Assembly (NCBI GenBank): GCA_037126765.1
Contig: JBBCBC010000002.1
Location: forward strand, 19,809,853 to 19,873,852
Reading direction: 5' to 3'
DNA from: Stenogyne calaminthoides
Lineage: Eukaryota > Streptophyta > Magnoliopsida > Lamiales > Lamiaceae
Length of the DNA stretch: 64,000 nt
The notes below the pieces were generated by a model. The model saw only the letters and a program-made list of their open reading frames with translations, searched no databases and was not told where the DNA came from. Both the position numbers and the translations under genes were made by a program. Below, in pieces: positions 11,270 through 23,916 of this stretch. Every line of letters begins with the position of its first letter. Positions within the stretch are counted from its first letter, which is position 1.

Positions 11270-12840
11270 ATCGCATCGAGCCACTGCTTTTTTGCTCTCA
11301 ATTTTTAAATTGTAATTTAATTGTGGACATTAAATTTGAAATTGATAGTAGAACCGTTAGATCTGCTTTTGCGGTATCCAATTGTCATGGATTTTAATGT
11401 TTTATTTTGCATGCATATAAACCGTGGTTTTTAATTCGATTCGCCCTCGATTTGTTTTGCCTCTCATGAGAAAATCCACGAGTAGACCAGATTTGTTTGA
11501 TTTGATCAATGTAATAGACTAGTTCAGATCTAGGTTTATTTATTTTTTGTAAATAAATTGTAACCTGACGGAACAAAGAGATGAAGAATTAAAGGACGCA
11601 AATCCGTAACTGTGGGCGCGCTACCGCATCGCATGGCGCAGGGCGAGGCCGGCGGCCGAAAGGCGAGGGATGAGGGGTCACAAGACAGCGTGCGCGCTTC
11701 CCAGGCCGAAGTGACGGGCGGTGCCGGGCGCGGTTCAAGCAGACGGGCCAAGAGAGACGCGAAGGCCGCCGAGGTCGCGGCGGGCGGAGGCGAGGCGAAA
11801 GGCCAAGGCATGATGACGCGGACGCACTTGCCGCTTACCGAGGACTACCGACGCCGGCGACACCGCCGAGGCGTCGTTTATAAGGGCGGGCGTTCGCCAG
11901 CAGTGCCGAGGGTCGCTTAAAGCCGTTCTAGGTTAAGCGGCCGCACGATGATGCGTGCATCCACCGCGAGCCGCTTACGTGGCGTTCGAGACGGCAGTAT
12001 TTTTTCGACGAACGAGTGGGAGAAATTGAGACGTGTTTCTTCAAGATCAAGCCAAGAAAAAATCAAACCATGACAATTGGATAATTTGTGCCCAATATGT
12101 TTATTTTTCCGTTATGCTTGATTTATTTGTGCTATCTTATGCTTTATTTAATTTGTTTAAATGTGTTTGCATGAGGGTTGACAAATTGAAAAATCTCAAC
12201 TTCAAAATTACTAAGTATGTTTTAAATAATTAATTGACAATTTTATTCCGGATAATAAAATTGAATTAATTTTGACCTCCATGATTTATTTATTTGTGAA
12301 TTCTTTTGGAGAAATTCCCCCCACGGGACGGTCAAAAGATAGGTTTCACATGAATGAATTCCAAACGGATGATTGTGGGTTATTACTAAGTGGCGATTTA
12401 TGACCCTCCCACGAGGCTCGATCAAAGCGAAATAGTAATCCTCAGATTTAATCATGGTTATTACTTAGGTATAAAATTGATATGCATATACTTCCCCAAG
12501 TCCCCGCAATTTTGTATTGGTCAAGTGAGAGCCAACTATTAACTGATATTAAAGGTTTGTAAATCGTTCTTGTTTGTAACTCGCTTGAATGTGTTTAAAT
12601 AATGACCCACCCCACGTGGCTTATTTAAACTATTTTGAGATGTTGGCTGATGCATGTTCATATTTTTTTTTGAGATTTTAAATATGATGAATGTGATCGA
12701 ACCTTGTGATATACTTGTGCTATTGCATATAGTTGTTTATTTCGATTCAAAGATGTCGTTACCTTTTAATCCACCGTTATTATACTTAAAGTCAATACAA
12801 TATGTATGGAAACTATATTGATTGAAAATTATAATTGTCC
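11270..12840 (+). other. PBS remnant, GC-rich island and AT-rich leader, unit 2
   Basis: The PBS position reads ATCGCATCGAGCC. The GC-rich island covers about 11,600-12,005 and is followed by the same AT-rich leader as in unit 1. The ORFs here (11,536-11,811 minus, 11,612-11,920 plus) are opposite-strand readings of the island and are not conserved, so no protein is called. Confidence 0.55.
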
Positions 12841-13850
12841 TAATCGCACAAAAAGCACGAGTGGATTTTGACACGCAAAAATTAGATGAGCCAACCGACG
12901 AGTCAAAACATGCGGACTCGTCGATCACCTTATGAGAGATGTCGTCATTGAAAATGGTGGAGGAAAAAACCCGTAAGGGATTACGCCCTCAAAATAGATG
13001 GCCAAATCTGAACAAACTTGAGATTCTCGAGTGCAGATTATGATCTAGAGACTCGATGAATTTGGTACTTCATTCTCTCGCCCGTAAAGGTTTTTGAGCA
13101 TTTTGGCCTCGCTAAGCTAATTTGTTGCAAACTTTTGACCTCGGCAGAAATGATGATAAGGCACCAAACTCAAGCTTTGATTTTTAAGTGGTCCGTCTTC
13201 ATCTTCTAGGCCAAGGGTAGGCAAGATAAAGAAGAGGACCAAAGGCCATAAGCAATAAAACTCAATTGTTGCCAAGGGCAATGGTAAGATGAGGAATGCT
13301 TGTTGAGTCAAGGAAAATCCAAAGAGGAAGTGCTTAAGCTGCGGTGAGAGAGGACAATGGAGGTTTTGCCTGTTCCAAAAGGGACGGAAAGAAAGGTAAT
13401 TCTCACACACTAGTTGTTGAAACTTGTTTAGCGGCGTATACTTCTCATTCGTGGGTGGTTGATACGAGATCCACTAATCATGTTGGCTTCACGGGTTCTA
13501 AATGATCCGGCAACGTAGTGGGAGTGAGATCCTCATCACACTGGGCAACGTTACGATAGTAGAAGACATTGCAATGCTACGTAAGTGGCAGATATTGCAA
13601 TGCTACAATAGTAACGCTTATTGCAATACTACGCAAGTAGCAGACATTGCAAAGGTTACATGAGTAGCGCTTAAGCAAAGGGGAGAAGTGCACCTATCTT
13701 TTGAAGATAAAGTTTTTTTTTGAGATTATCTTTATGTTCCCAGTTTTAGAAAGAATTCACTTTTAGTTTCTAAAATTTGATTAAAGGACACTAAGTTTCT
13801 TCTAATAAGAATGACATCATTTTTGAAATGATGAGTGTACCTGTTACGGG
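12840..13850 (+). pseudogene. copia gag-protease remnant, unit 2
   Basis: This is the same decayed gag as unit 1, then the protease phrase SHSWVVDTRSTNHV near 13,445-13,490 and the 26-bp repeats at 13,565-13,668. It differs from unit 1 mainly by small indels and by CTG or CAG changes. Confidence 0.55.
13565..13668 (+). repeat. 4 x 26-bp minisatellite in protease, unit 2
   Basis: The same four-unit array as at 6,319 with the same unit order, so the expansion predates the unit duplication. Confidence 0.88.
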
Positions 13851-13854
13851 ACAT

Positions 13855-14830
13855 TGATAGAAAATCTCTATACAATTAACTGTGCACACCACTCACGAAA
13901 TGCATCCTATAACACATCAACTGTTTCCGACAAAAGAAAGCGTGAACGAAATACTTCTTTGGCATCTAAGATTAGATCATATAAATCCAAAGAGGATCCA
14001 AAGGTTGGTGAAAGATGGTTCACTGGAGCGTCTCCAAGTTTAATCGAATCCAACCTGCGAATCATGTTTGGAGGGTGATATGACCAAGATGGCATTTGGA
14101 GCCAAGGGGAATGGGGCTAAAGAAGTGTTAGAGATCGTTCACATAGATGTACGTAGTTCAATGTTAACCAAAGCAAGAGGAGGTTATGAGTAATTTTATT
14201 GATGATTACTCAAGGTACATTTTCCTTATGAAGCATGAATCTGAGACCTTTGAGAAATTCTAAGAATTTAAGGCTCAAGCAGAGAATCATATGGAAAAAC
14301 GTATCAAGTCTCTACGATCTGATCGTGGAGGCGAATACCTCAGCGATGAGTTTTTGAACTACTTATCTGATGAAGGGATTGCATCCCAGCTCACCGCACC
14401 CGGAACCCCTCAACAAAACGGGGTTTGCAGAGCGAAGCAACAGAACTCTTTTGGAAATGGTTAGATCAATAATGAGTTATACGGATCTTCCCGAGTCGTT
14501 CTGGGGTCATGCCTTGGAAAACAGCGACTTACATTCTGAACTTGGTGCTATCCAAATCAGTTCCCAGAACCCCAAAGAATTGTGGACCGGGCGCAAGTCT
14601 AGTATGAGACACATGAGAACTTTGGGGTGTCCGGCCTACGTGTTGGACAAGGAAACCGGTAAATTGGATCCTCGATCAGAATTAAGGCTATTTTGTAGGA
14701 TACCCCGAGGGAACAAAAGGGTGAATGATTCTATAGTTCCGAAGATCAAAAGGTGGACATCCGCACCCACTTTAGATTTTGGAAGAAAACTATATGAACC
14801 AAAGAAAACCCGTATGAGATTACCTTAAAT
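13855..14830 (+). pseudogene. copia integrase, unit 2
   Basis: This is the best-preserved integrase stretch of the array: 14,370-14,828 reads FAERSNRTLLEMVRSIMSYT through GHALENSD to RTLGCPAYVLDKETGKLDPR in one frame. The shared TAA is at 14,261-14,263, and upstream frameshifts separate the HHCC and DDE parts. SDRGGEYLSDEF near 14,320-14,355 carries the second catalytic Asp. Confidence 0.82.
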
Positions 14831-15039
14831 GAGCTTAGAGGGCAAACCTCAAAATACAACTATACTAGATGATATACCAAACGATATGCTTTCACAACCG
14901 AGAGCTTCATAGTGGGAGGGTTGTTAGATAAACCCGAGAGATTCATGGGAATAGGAGAGTCCTCGGACTTGATTCCCGAATCGCACTCCATGGACATATG
15001 ACGAGGCACTCCAAGATAAGGATGCAGTTTCTTGGCAAA

Positions 15040-15885
15040 TAGCAATGAAAGCCGATATGGGTTCTATGTTTCATAATAGAGTGTGGGAGCTAGTCGAACC
15101 ACTTAATGGGGTCAAAACCATTGGATGCAAGTGGGTATATAAGAGGAAAAGAGGACCGGACGGGAAGGTTGAAACCTTTAAAGCAAGACTAATGGCGAAA
15201 AGGTTATACTCGTAAAAGAAAGGGATCGATTATGAGGAAACTTTTTCGCCCGTAGCCATGCTTAAGTCCATCCGTATTCTCTTATCGATTGCTGCGCATT
15301 TCGACTTTAAGTCTGGCAAATAGATGTCAAGACAGCTTTCCTTAACGGAAGTCTTGATAAAGAGATCTATATGCAACAACCCCATGTTTTCATTGAAACA
15401 GGCCAAGAACACCTAGTTTGTAAAGCTCAAGAGGTCCATTTACGGACTCAAACAGGCATCCAGAGCTTGGAACCAAAGTTTTGATCATGTAATAAAGTCT
15501 TATGGGTTTGATCAAAACAAGTTTGAAAGTTGTGTGTATAAAAAGCGTTTCGGAACTGCATTGGTATTCTTAGTACTATACGTAGATAACATTGTGATCA
15601 TCGGGAACGATGTGAAGGTGTGATCAGACGTAAGGGCATGGTTTCAAAACAGTTTGATATGAAAGACTTAGGGAAAGCCGGACATATCCTTGGGATCAAG
15701 ATTACTCGAGATCGCCAGAAAAGGATGATCGGGTTATCGCAAGTTTCATACATAGACACTATTTTTTTTTTAAACAATTCAGCATGCAAGATTCCAAGAA
15801 AGGATTCGTACCTTTCAGACTTGGAATCCATCTATCCAAGAAAATGTTCCCTAAGACTAAAAGGAGATAGATGGCATGAAAGGTA
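15040..15885 (+). pseudogene. copia reverse transcriptase, unit 2
   Basis: It carries VETFKARLMAKR-type, SIYGLKQASRAWNQSFD and LYVDNIVIIGND motifs. The YVDN codon AAC is at 15,588-15,590, and the TGA after DVKV is conserved with unit 1. The ORF at 15,620-15,970 covers FDMKDLGKAGHILGIKITRD to YVCIAMYETGYMLCRR. The sequence from about 14,900 to 15,900 is nearly identical to unit 1. Confidence 0.85.
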
Positions 15886-16560
15886 TTCCTTGTGCTTCTA
15901 TTTGTTTAAACCTTATGTATGCATTGCTATGTACGAGACCGGATATATGCTTTGTCGTAGGGCATGGTAGCAAGATATCGAGTAACCCAGTGGAAAGCGA
16001 ATTAGGCGGCGCTTAAAAAACATTCCGAAGTATCCGAAAAGAACTCGGATATAATGTTGATTTATCGACCGATACTCCAATCCCCATCGGCCACACCTGA
16101 CTCGGATTTCCAATCAGATATAGATTCCAGAAATTATCTGCCTCAGTTAGTGTGTTTCCATTTGGGAAGTGTAGCCATCCAATGGACGAGTGTGAAGCAG
16201 AAATGCATCACTGACTCAACCATGGAAGTTCGGGTAAGTAGCTACTTGTGAAGCAGTGAAAGAACCGATTGGGCTCTAGATCTTCTTAGTGGACTTGGAT
16301 GGTGTTCTGAATTTGTCTAGCAATATATGCTAGGGCGCTTTGCAAATTCAAGAGAACCAAGAGTCCACGAGTCAAACAAACACATTAAAGGAAAGACATC
16401 TTATACGAGAAATCGTTAAGAGAGGAGATATAGATGTGGCAAAGATAGCGTCGAGAGGACAAACTAGCGGATCCATTCACAAAGTCATTCTCCTCAATAC
16501 ATTCGAGACATGTGAGTGGAATGGGTGTCAAGACCGCTTGCTAACTGCTTTGAGTATAAG
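15885..16560 (+). pseudogene. copia RNase H, unit 2
   Basis: The RNase H domain contains CITDSTMEVRV near 16,205-16,240 and HLIREIVKRGDIDVAKIASR at 16,395-16,455. It is frameshifted relative to RT. Confidence 0.72.
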
Positions 16561-16659
16561 TGGGAGAAATTATTAAGTTCGTAGGTGACATTAGATGTCA
16601 CGGACTACTCGAGACGGTTGTAGTATACTTAAAAGCGCACTTTGAGTATAAGTGGAGAT

Positions 16660-18510
16660 TGTTGGGATTATAATCGAAAAGTATGCTTTTTACTTTGTAT
16701 AATCGAAACCGAATTTCCGCACTTATTTATCAAATAAATTGTTTATCATCGATGCTTTAAATATGATTGAATGTTATATATATTTACCGCATAATCGCTC
16801 AATAATTCAGACGTGTTACATCAGAAGTTAATTTAGTGATACCCGATCACGTAAGATTAAATTAACAAATTCCTTGTAACTAAAAAGTACGCCATTCACG
16901 ACCTAGATGGAAATGAACAACCATCGCGAAAGGTTGAGGTGTAAGGCTCATTGTTTTGTCTTGACCAAGAGATTACACTAGTGCATGATCGATTCATTTG
17001 AATAGGACCTACAGAGAGGATAAATTCTTCTAATCGAACAAGGAAGAATTAGACCTCGGTGGTTCGTTGTTTCTTAACCTTCGCCCCTTAAATAGGATCA
17101 CATGGGATTGGTAACTATTGCTTTGACTTATCATGGGTAGCTTAATCGTAGAGAGATTCAATACTTTTTATCTTGGGCAATATTATTGGTCACATGTGAT
17201 TGCTAAGATTTAATACTTAAGAATCGTGGTGCAAGCACGCTTGCTTGATTTGATTGTTTGGGAGGTTCATAAGTTTTATCATACCAAATCTTGCAAGTGG
17301 AATTAGTTTCCTAGATGGATAATAATGTTGAACCGCTCTCTAACCAAGGACAAAAGATATTAATTAACGGAAAGCTATTTCAAAGGGGCTTGAATTAATT
17401 AATGGGCTAGATAATCTTAAACACGGAAATAATGACCGGAGCCATATTGACCGTAATATGGGTTAAGATGGATAGTGCAATATTAATTATGTAGTGGGAT
17501 TAATTAATATTTATGGGCTTGAATTATATTGTGGCTCAATATTAGATATTCAAGATCCGTTAGAAGGTCCAATCTTAATTCTCCTAAAGGCCCCCTGAGT
17601 AGCCCAACATATAGTCCAATAACTGAAAAGGTGATTAAAATAAAATAAATATTGTTGCTTAATATTTTCTCTAATTTTCGAAAATTATGGATAAAAGAGG
17701 GAGAAAGATTTTCTTTGAATTTTGTTATGGAATGAAGATATGTATTCTTGGAATACAAGATTATCTCATTAAATTCAAGAAATCTCCCACTTGGTTATAC
17801 ATAGTGAAATTTTCGAAATTTTGGAAATATAGTGGGCAAGAAAGATTTTCTTGATTTTCTTGAAAAGATATTATGGAAGATATGTATTTCTTGAAATACA
17901 AGAATATCTCATAAATTCAAGAAGATCCAAATCTTGGAATCTTGCACTTAATATTTTCGAAAATCTCCATAAAATAGAGAGGTGGATTTTTGTGGAATAT
18001 TTTAATTATGGGAAAAAAAAGAATATATGGGATAAATTCAAGATTTCTTGGTGACCAAGAAAAGTCTTTTCACACATTGAAAAACACAAAAATTTCGTTC
18101 ACCCTCTCCTATAAATAGGGGATGATTAGTTCATTCCCAAGTACAATTCCATGTCTTTGGAAATATTAGCAAATCCACATAAGTGGTGCAACAAAGTTTA
18201 TTTTTTCCTTTTGTTAATTGTTCGCGAAGTATCCTTCCAATCGGATTGTCGAGCAAGGGCTAAGGGAATACTTGGGAAGTCCTTTTGGTTAGTCCGTCCG
18301 ACCAAAGCCAATTTGCCATCCCGAGAGGCGTTTCACGAAAACCCGTAGATTCCGTGATGTAGGTTTTACGTGGCTTTTTATATGCATGATATGTTGTTGC
18401 AATTATTATTTGAATTAATATAGATTAATTCATGCTAGTAATAATTAATGAATTAAATTTGTATTTAAATTTTCACCCCTAATAGATCTCGTGTGAATCA
18501 TTCCCCAACA
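16660..18510 (+). repeat. Array LTR 3 (shared by units 2 and 3)
   Basis: The LTR is 1,851 bp, from TGTTGGGATTATAATCG to TTCCCCAACA. TATA box at 18,110-18,117. The PPT before it reads TAAGTGGAGAT. Most differences from LTR 1 are at CTG or CAG sites. Confidence 0.88.
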
Positions 18511-20090
18511 ATCGTATCGAGCCACCGCTTTGCCTCAATTTTTTAAATTGTAATTTAATTCGTGGACATTAAATTTGAAATCGATAGTAGAAATCGCTAG
18601 ATCTGCTTTTGCGGTATCCAATTGTCATGGATTTTAATGTTTTATTTTGCATGCATATAAACCGTGGTTTTTTTAATTCGATTGCTCGATTTGTTTTGCC
18701 TCATGAGAAAATCCACGAAAGTAGACTAGATTTGTTTGATTTGATCAATGTAATAGATTAGTTCAGATCTAGGTTTATTTATTTTTTGTAAATAAATTGT
18801 AACCGGATCGGGAACAAAGAGATGAAGAATTAAAGGATCGAAATCCGTAACCGTGGCGCGCTACTGGCACGCATGGGCGCAGGGCGAGGCCGGGCGGCCG
18901 AGCGCTGAGAGATGAGGGGTCACAAGACAAAGCGATCGCGCTTCCAGGCCGAAGTGACGGGCGGCCGCCAGGCGCGGGTACAAGACGGGCGCGATTGACG
19001 CCGAAGGCCGGGAGGTCGAGGCGGGCGAGGAGGGAGGCGAAGCGCTGCGGATGATGCGCGCTGACGCACTTGCCGCTTACCGAGGACTACCGACGCTGTC
19101 GACACCTCGCCGAGGCGTGTCGAGGCGGCTGGCGGGCGCTGCTCGCCAAAAGTGCCGAGGTCGCTTAGGTGCCCCTAGGCAAAGCGGCCGGGATAGATGC
19201 GGCGCAAGATCCTACCGCGAAATCAAGCCATGGCGGTTCGAGACGGCGTATTTTTTCGAGACGAAACGAGTGGGAGAAATTCGAGACGGTTTCTTCAAGA
19301 TCAAGCCAAGAAAAATCAAACCATGACAATTGGATAATTTGTGCCCAATATGTTTATTTTTCCGTTATGCTTGATTTATTTGTGCTATCTTATGCTTTAT
19401 TTAATTTGTTTAAATGTGTTTGCATGAGGGTTGACAAATTGAAAAATCTCAACTTCAAAATTACTAAGTATGTTTTAAATAATTAATTGACAATTTTATT
19501 CCTGGATAATAAAATTGAATTAATTTTTTGACCTCCATGATTTATTTATTTGTGAATTCTTTTGAGAAATTCCTCTACCTGACGGTCAAAAAGATAGGTT
19601 TCACATGAATGAATTCCAAACGGATGATTGTGGGTTATTACTAGTGGCGATGACCTCCCCACGAGGCTCGATCAAAGCAAAATAGTAATCCTCAGATTTA
19701 ATCATGGTTATTACTTAGGTATAAAATTGATATGCATATACTTCCCCAAGTCCCCGGCAATTTTGTATTGGTCAAGGGAGCCAACTATTAATCTGATATT
19801 AAAGGTTTGTAATCGTTTTGTTTGTAACTCCTTGAATGTGTTTAAATAATGACCCACCCCACGTGGGCTTATTTAAACTATTTTGAGATGTTGGTCGATG
19901 CATGTTCATATTTTTTTTTTGAGATTTTAAATATGATGAATGTGATCGAACCTTGTGATATACTTGTGCTATCGCATATAGTTGTTTATTTCGGGTTCAA
20001 AGATGTCGCTACCTTTTTAATCCATCGTTATTATACTTAAAAGTCAATACAATATGTATGGAAACTATATTGATTGGAAAATTATAATTG
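18511..20090 (+). other. PBS remnant, GC-rich island and AT-rich leader, unit 3
   Basis: The PBS position reads ATCGTATCGAGCC. The GC-rich island covers about 18,850-19,265, then the AT-rich leader. ORFs at 18,920-19,105 (minus) and 19,051-19,326 (plus) are not conserved in frame with the other units and are not called. Confidence 0.55.
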
Positions 20091-21110
20091 TCCTAATCGC
20101 ATTAAAAAGCACGAGTGGATTTTGACACGCAAAAATTAGATGAGCCAACCGACGAGTCAAAACATGCGGACTCGTCGATCACCTTTTGGAGAGATGTCGT
20201 CACCGAAAAATGGTGGAGGAAAAACCCGTAAGGGATTACGCCCTCAAAATAGATGGCCAATCCGAACAAACTTGAGATTCTCGAAAAGCAGATTATGATC
20301 TAGAGACTCGATGAATTTGGTACTTCATTCTCTCGCCTGAAAGGTTTTTTGAGCATTTTGGCCTCGCTAAATAATTTGTTGCAAACTTTTGACTCTTAGC
20401 AGAAATGATGATAAGGCACCAAACTCAAGCTTTGATTTTAAGAGTGGTCCGCCTTCATCTTCTAGGCCAAGGGTAGGCAAGATAAAGAAGAGGACCAAAG
20501 GCCATAAGCAATAAAACTCAATTGTTGCCAAGGGCAATGGTAAGATGAGGAATGCTTGTTGAGTCAAGGAAAATCCAAAGAGGAAGTGCTTAAGTCATGT
20601 GAGAGAGGACAATGGAGGTTTTGCTCGCTCCAAAAGGGACGGAAAAAAAGGTAATTCTCACACACTAGTTGTTGAAACTTGTTTAGCGGGCGATACTTCT
20701 CATTCGTGGGTGGTTGATACGAGATCCACTAATCATGTTGGGTTTCACTGTTCTAAATGATCCGCAACGTAGTGGGGAGGAGATCCTCATCACACCGGGC
20801 AACGTTATTTATAGTAGAAGACATTGCAATGCTACGTAAGTGGCGATATTGCAAATGCTACAATAGTAACGCTTATTGCAATACTACGCAAGTAAGCAGA
20901 CATTGCAAAGGCTACATGAGTAGCAAAAAAAGATGGGAGAAGTGCACCTATCTTTTGAAGATAAAGTTTTTTTTTTGAGATTATCTTTATGTTCCCGCTT
21001 TTAGAAAGAATTCACTTTTAGTTTCTAAAATTTGATTAAAGGACACTAAGTTTCTTCTAATAAGAATGACATCATTTTTGAAATGATGAGTGTACTTATA
21101 CATGGACATT
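20090..21110 (+). pseudogene. copia gag-protease remnant, unit 3
   Basis: The same gag and protease remnant, with the protease phrase near 20,700 (HSWVVDTRSTNHV) and the 26-bp repeats at 20,820-20,925. No frame stays open. Confidence 0.52.
20820..20925 (+). repeat. 4 x 26-bp minisatellite in protease, unit 3
   Basis: The same four units as at 6,319 and 13,565, with one or two extra bases. Confidence 0.86.
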
Positions 21111-22090
21111 GATAGAAAATCTCTATACAATTAATCGCGCACACCACTCACAAAATGCATCCTATAACACATCAATCAAGCTTCCCGACAAAAGAAAGCG
21201 TGAACGAAATACTTCTTTGGCATCTAAGATTAGATCATATAAATCCAAAGAGGATCCAAAGGTTGGTGAAAGATGGTTCACCGAGGAGCGCCTCTCCAAG
21301 TTTAATCGAATCCAACCTCGCGAATCATGTTTGGAGGGTGATATGACCAAGATGGCATTTGGAGCCAAGGAATGGGGCTAAAGAAGTGTTAGAGATCGCT
21401 CACATAGATGTACGAGTTCAATGTTAACCAAAGCAAGAGGAGGTTATGAGTAATTTTATTGATGATTACTCAAGGTACATTTTCCTTATGAAGCATGAAT
21501 CTGAGACCTTTGAGAAATTCTAAGAATTTAAGGCTCAAGCAGAGAATCATATGGAAAAACGATCAAGTCTCTACGATCCGATCGCGGAGGCGAATACCTC
21601 AAATGATGAGTTTTTGAACTACTTATCCGATGAAGGGATTGCATCCCACCATCAAGATCTTTAACCCCTCAACAAAACGGGGTTTGCAGAGCGAAGCAAC
21701 AGAACTCTTTTGAAATGGTTAGATCAATAATGAGTTATACGGATCTTCCCGAAGTCGCTTCCGGGTCATGCCTTGAAAAAAAAAATAACTTACATTCTCG
21801 AACTTGGTGCTATCCAAATCGGTTCCCGTAACCCCAAAGAATTGTGGACCCAAGCAAGTCTAGATGAGACACATGAGAACTTTGGGGTGTCCGCCCACGT
21901 GTTGGACAAGGAAACCGTAAATTGATCCTCGATCGTAATTAAGGCTATTTTGTAGGATACCCCGAGGGAACAAAAGGGTGAATGATTCTATAGTTCCGAA
22001 GATCAAAAGGTGGACATCCGCACCCACTTTAGATTTTGGAAGAAAACTATATGAACCAAAGAAAACCCGTAAGTGAGATTACCTTAAATG
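21110..22090 (+). pseudogene. copia integrase, unit 3
   Basis: NEILLWHLRLDHINPKRIQR is readable at about 21,203-21,262 and the shared TAA is at 21,521-21,523. FAERSNRTL and the GCP-HVLDKE region follow with extra small deletions. It is more disrupted than in unit 2, chiefly by one-base indels. Confidence 0.78.
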
Positions 22091-22289
22091 AGCTTAGAGG
22101 GCAAACCTCAGTGCCAACTATACTAGATGATATACCAAACGATATGCTTTCACAACCGAGCCTAGTCATAGTGGGAGGGTTGTTAGATAAATTAAGATTC
22201 ATGGGAATAGAGAGTCCTCGACTTGATTCCCTAATCGCACCCATGGACATATGACGAGGCACTCCAAGATAAGGATGCAGTTTCTTGGC

Positions 22290-23145
22290 AAATAGCAATG
22301 AAAGCCGATATGGGTTCTATGTTTCATAATAGAGTGTGGGAGCTAGTCGAACCACTTAATGGGGTCAAAACCATTGGATGCAAGTGGGTATATAAGAGGA
22401 AAAGAGGACCGGACGGGAAGGTTGAAACCTTTAAAGCAAGACTAATGGCGAAAGGTTATACTTTCGTAAAAGAAAGGGATCGATTATGAGGAAACTTTTT
22501 TCGCCAGCCATGCTTAAGTCCATCCGTATTCTTTTATCGATCGACACAAGATTTCGACTTTAAGTCCGGCAAATAGATGTCAAGACAAATTTTCCTTAAC
22601 TAAGTCTTGATAAAGAGATCTATATGCAACAACCCCATGTTTTCATTGAAACAAAAGCCAAGAACACCTAGTTTGTAAAGCTCAAGAGGTCCATTTACTT
22701 TACTCAAAACAGCATCCGAGCTTGGAACCAAAGTTTTGATCATGTAATAAAGTCTTATGGGTTTGATCAAAACAAGTTTGAAAGTTGTGTGTATAAAAAG
22801 CGCTTTAAACTCGCATTGGTATTCTTAGTACTATACGTAGATAACATTGTGATCATCGGGAACGATGTGAAGGTGTGATCAGACGTAAGGGCATGGTTTC
22901 AAAACAGTTTGATATGAAAGACTTAGGGAAAGCCGGACATATCCTTGGGATCAAGATTACTCGAGATCGCCAGAAAAGGATGATCGGGTTATCGCAAGTT
23001 TCATACATAGACACTATTTTTTTTTAAACAATTCAGCATGCAAGATTCCAAGAAAGGATTCGTACTTTTCAGACTTGAATCCATCTATCCAAGAAAATGT
23101 TCCCTAAGACTAAAAAGGAGATAGATGGCATGAAAGGTATTCCTT
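22290..23145 (+). pseudogene. copia reverse transcriptase, unit 3
   Basis: The N-terminal part is open at 22,298-22,489 (GCKWVYKRKRGPDGKVETFK then ARLMAKGYT). The LYVDNIVIIGND box has its AAC codon at 22,843-22,845, the same catalytic loss as units 1 and 2. Frameshifts follow. Confidence 0.85.
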
Positions 23146-23830
23146 GTGCTTCGGTTTTGTTTAAACCTTATGTATGCATTGCTATGTATGCGAGACCGAT
23201 ATATGCTTTGTCGAGGCATGGTAGCAAGATATCGAGTAACCCAGTGAAAGTTTAATTAGATTTACGGCAGCTTAAAAACATTCTCAAGTATCCGAAAAGA
23301 ACTCGGATATAATGTTGATTTATCACGACACTCCAATCCCCATCTGGCCACACCTGACTTCGGATTTCCAATCGATATAGATTCCGTAAATTATCCGCCT
23401 CGCCAGTGTGTTTCCATTTGGGAAGTGTAGCCATCCAATGGACGAGTGTGAAGCGTAAATGCATCACCGACCAACCATGGAAGTTCGGGTAAGAGCTACT
23501 TGTGAAGCAAAGGAAAGAACCGATTGGGCTCTAGATCTTCTTAGTGGATTTGGATGGTGTTCTCAATTTGTCTAAAGAATATATGCTAGGGGCAACAAAA
23601 TTCAAGAGAACCAAGAGTCCACGAAATCAAACAAACACATTAAAGGAAAGACATCTTATACGAGAAATCGTTAAGAGAGAGATATAGATGTGGCAAAGAT
23701 AGCGCCTCGAGGACGTTTCTAGCAGATCCATTCACAAAAGCGCCCGCTCAATACATTCGAGAGACATGTGAGTGGAATGGGTGTCAAGACCGCTGCTAAC
23801 TCTGCTTTGAGTATAAGTGGGAGAAATTAT
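23145..23830 (+). pseudogene. copia RNase H, unit 3
   Basis: It corresponds to 8,640-9,310 in unit 1, with the HLIREIVKR motif near 23,655. It ends before the PPT at 23,906-23,916. Confidence 0.68.
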
Positions 23831-23916
23831 TAAGTTCGTGTAGGTGACATTAGATGTCACGGACTACTCGAGACGGTTGTAGTATACTTAAAAGCATTTT
23901 GAGTATAAGTGGAGAT

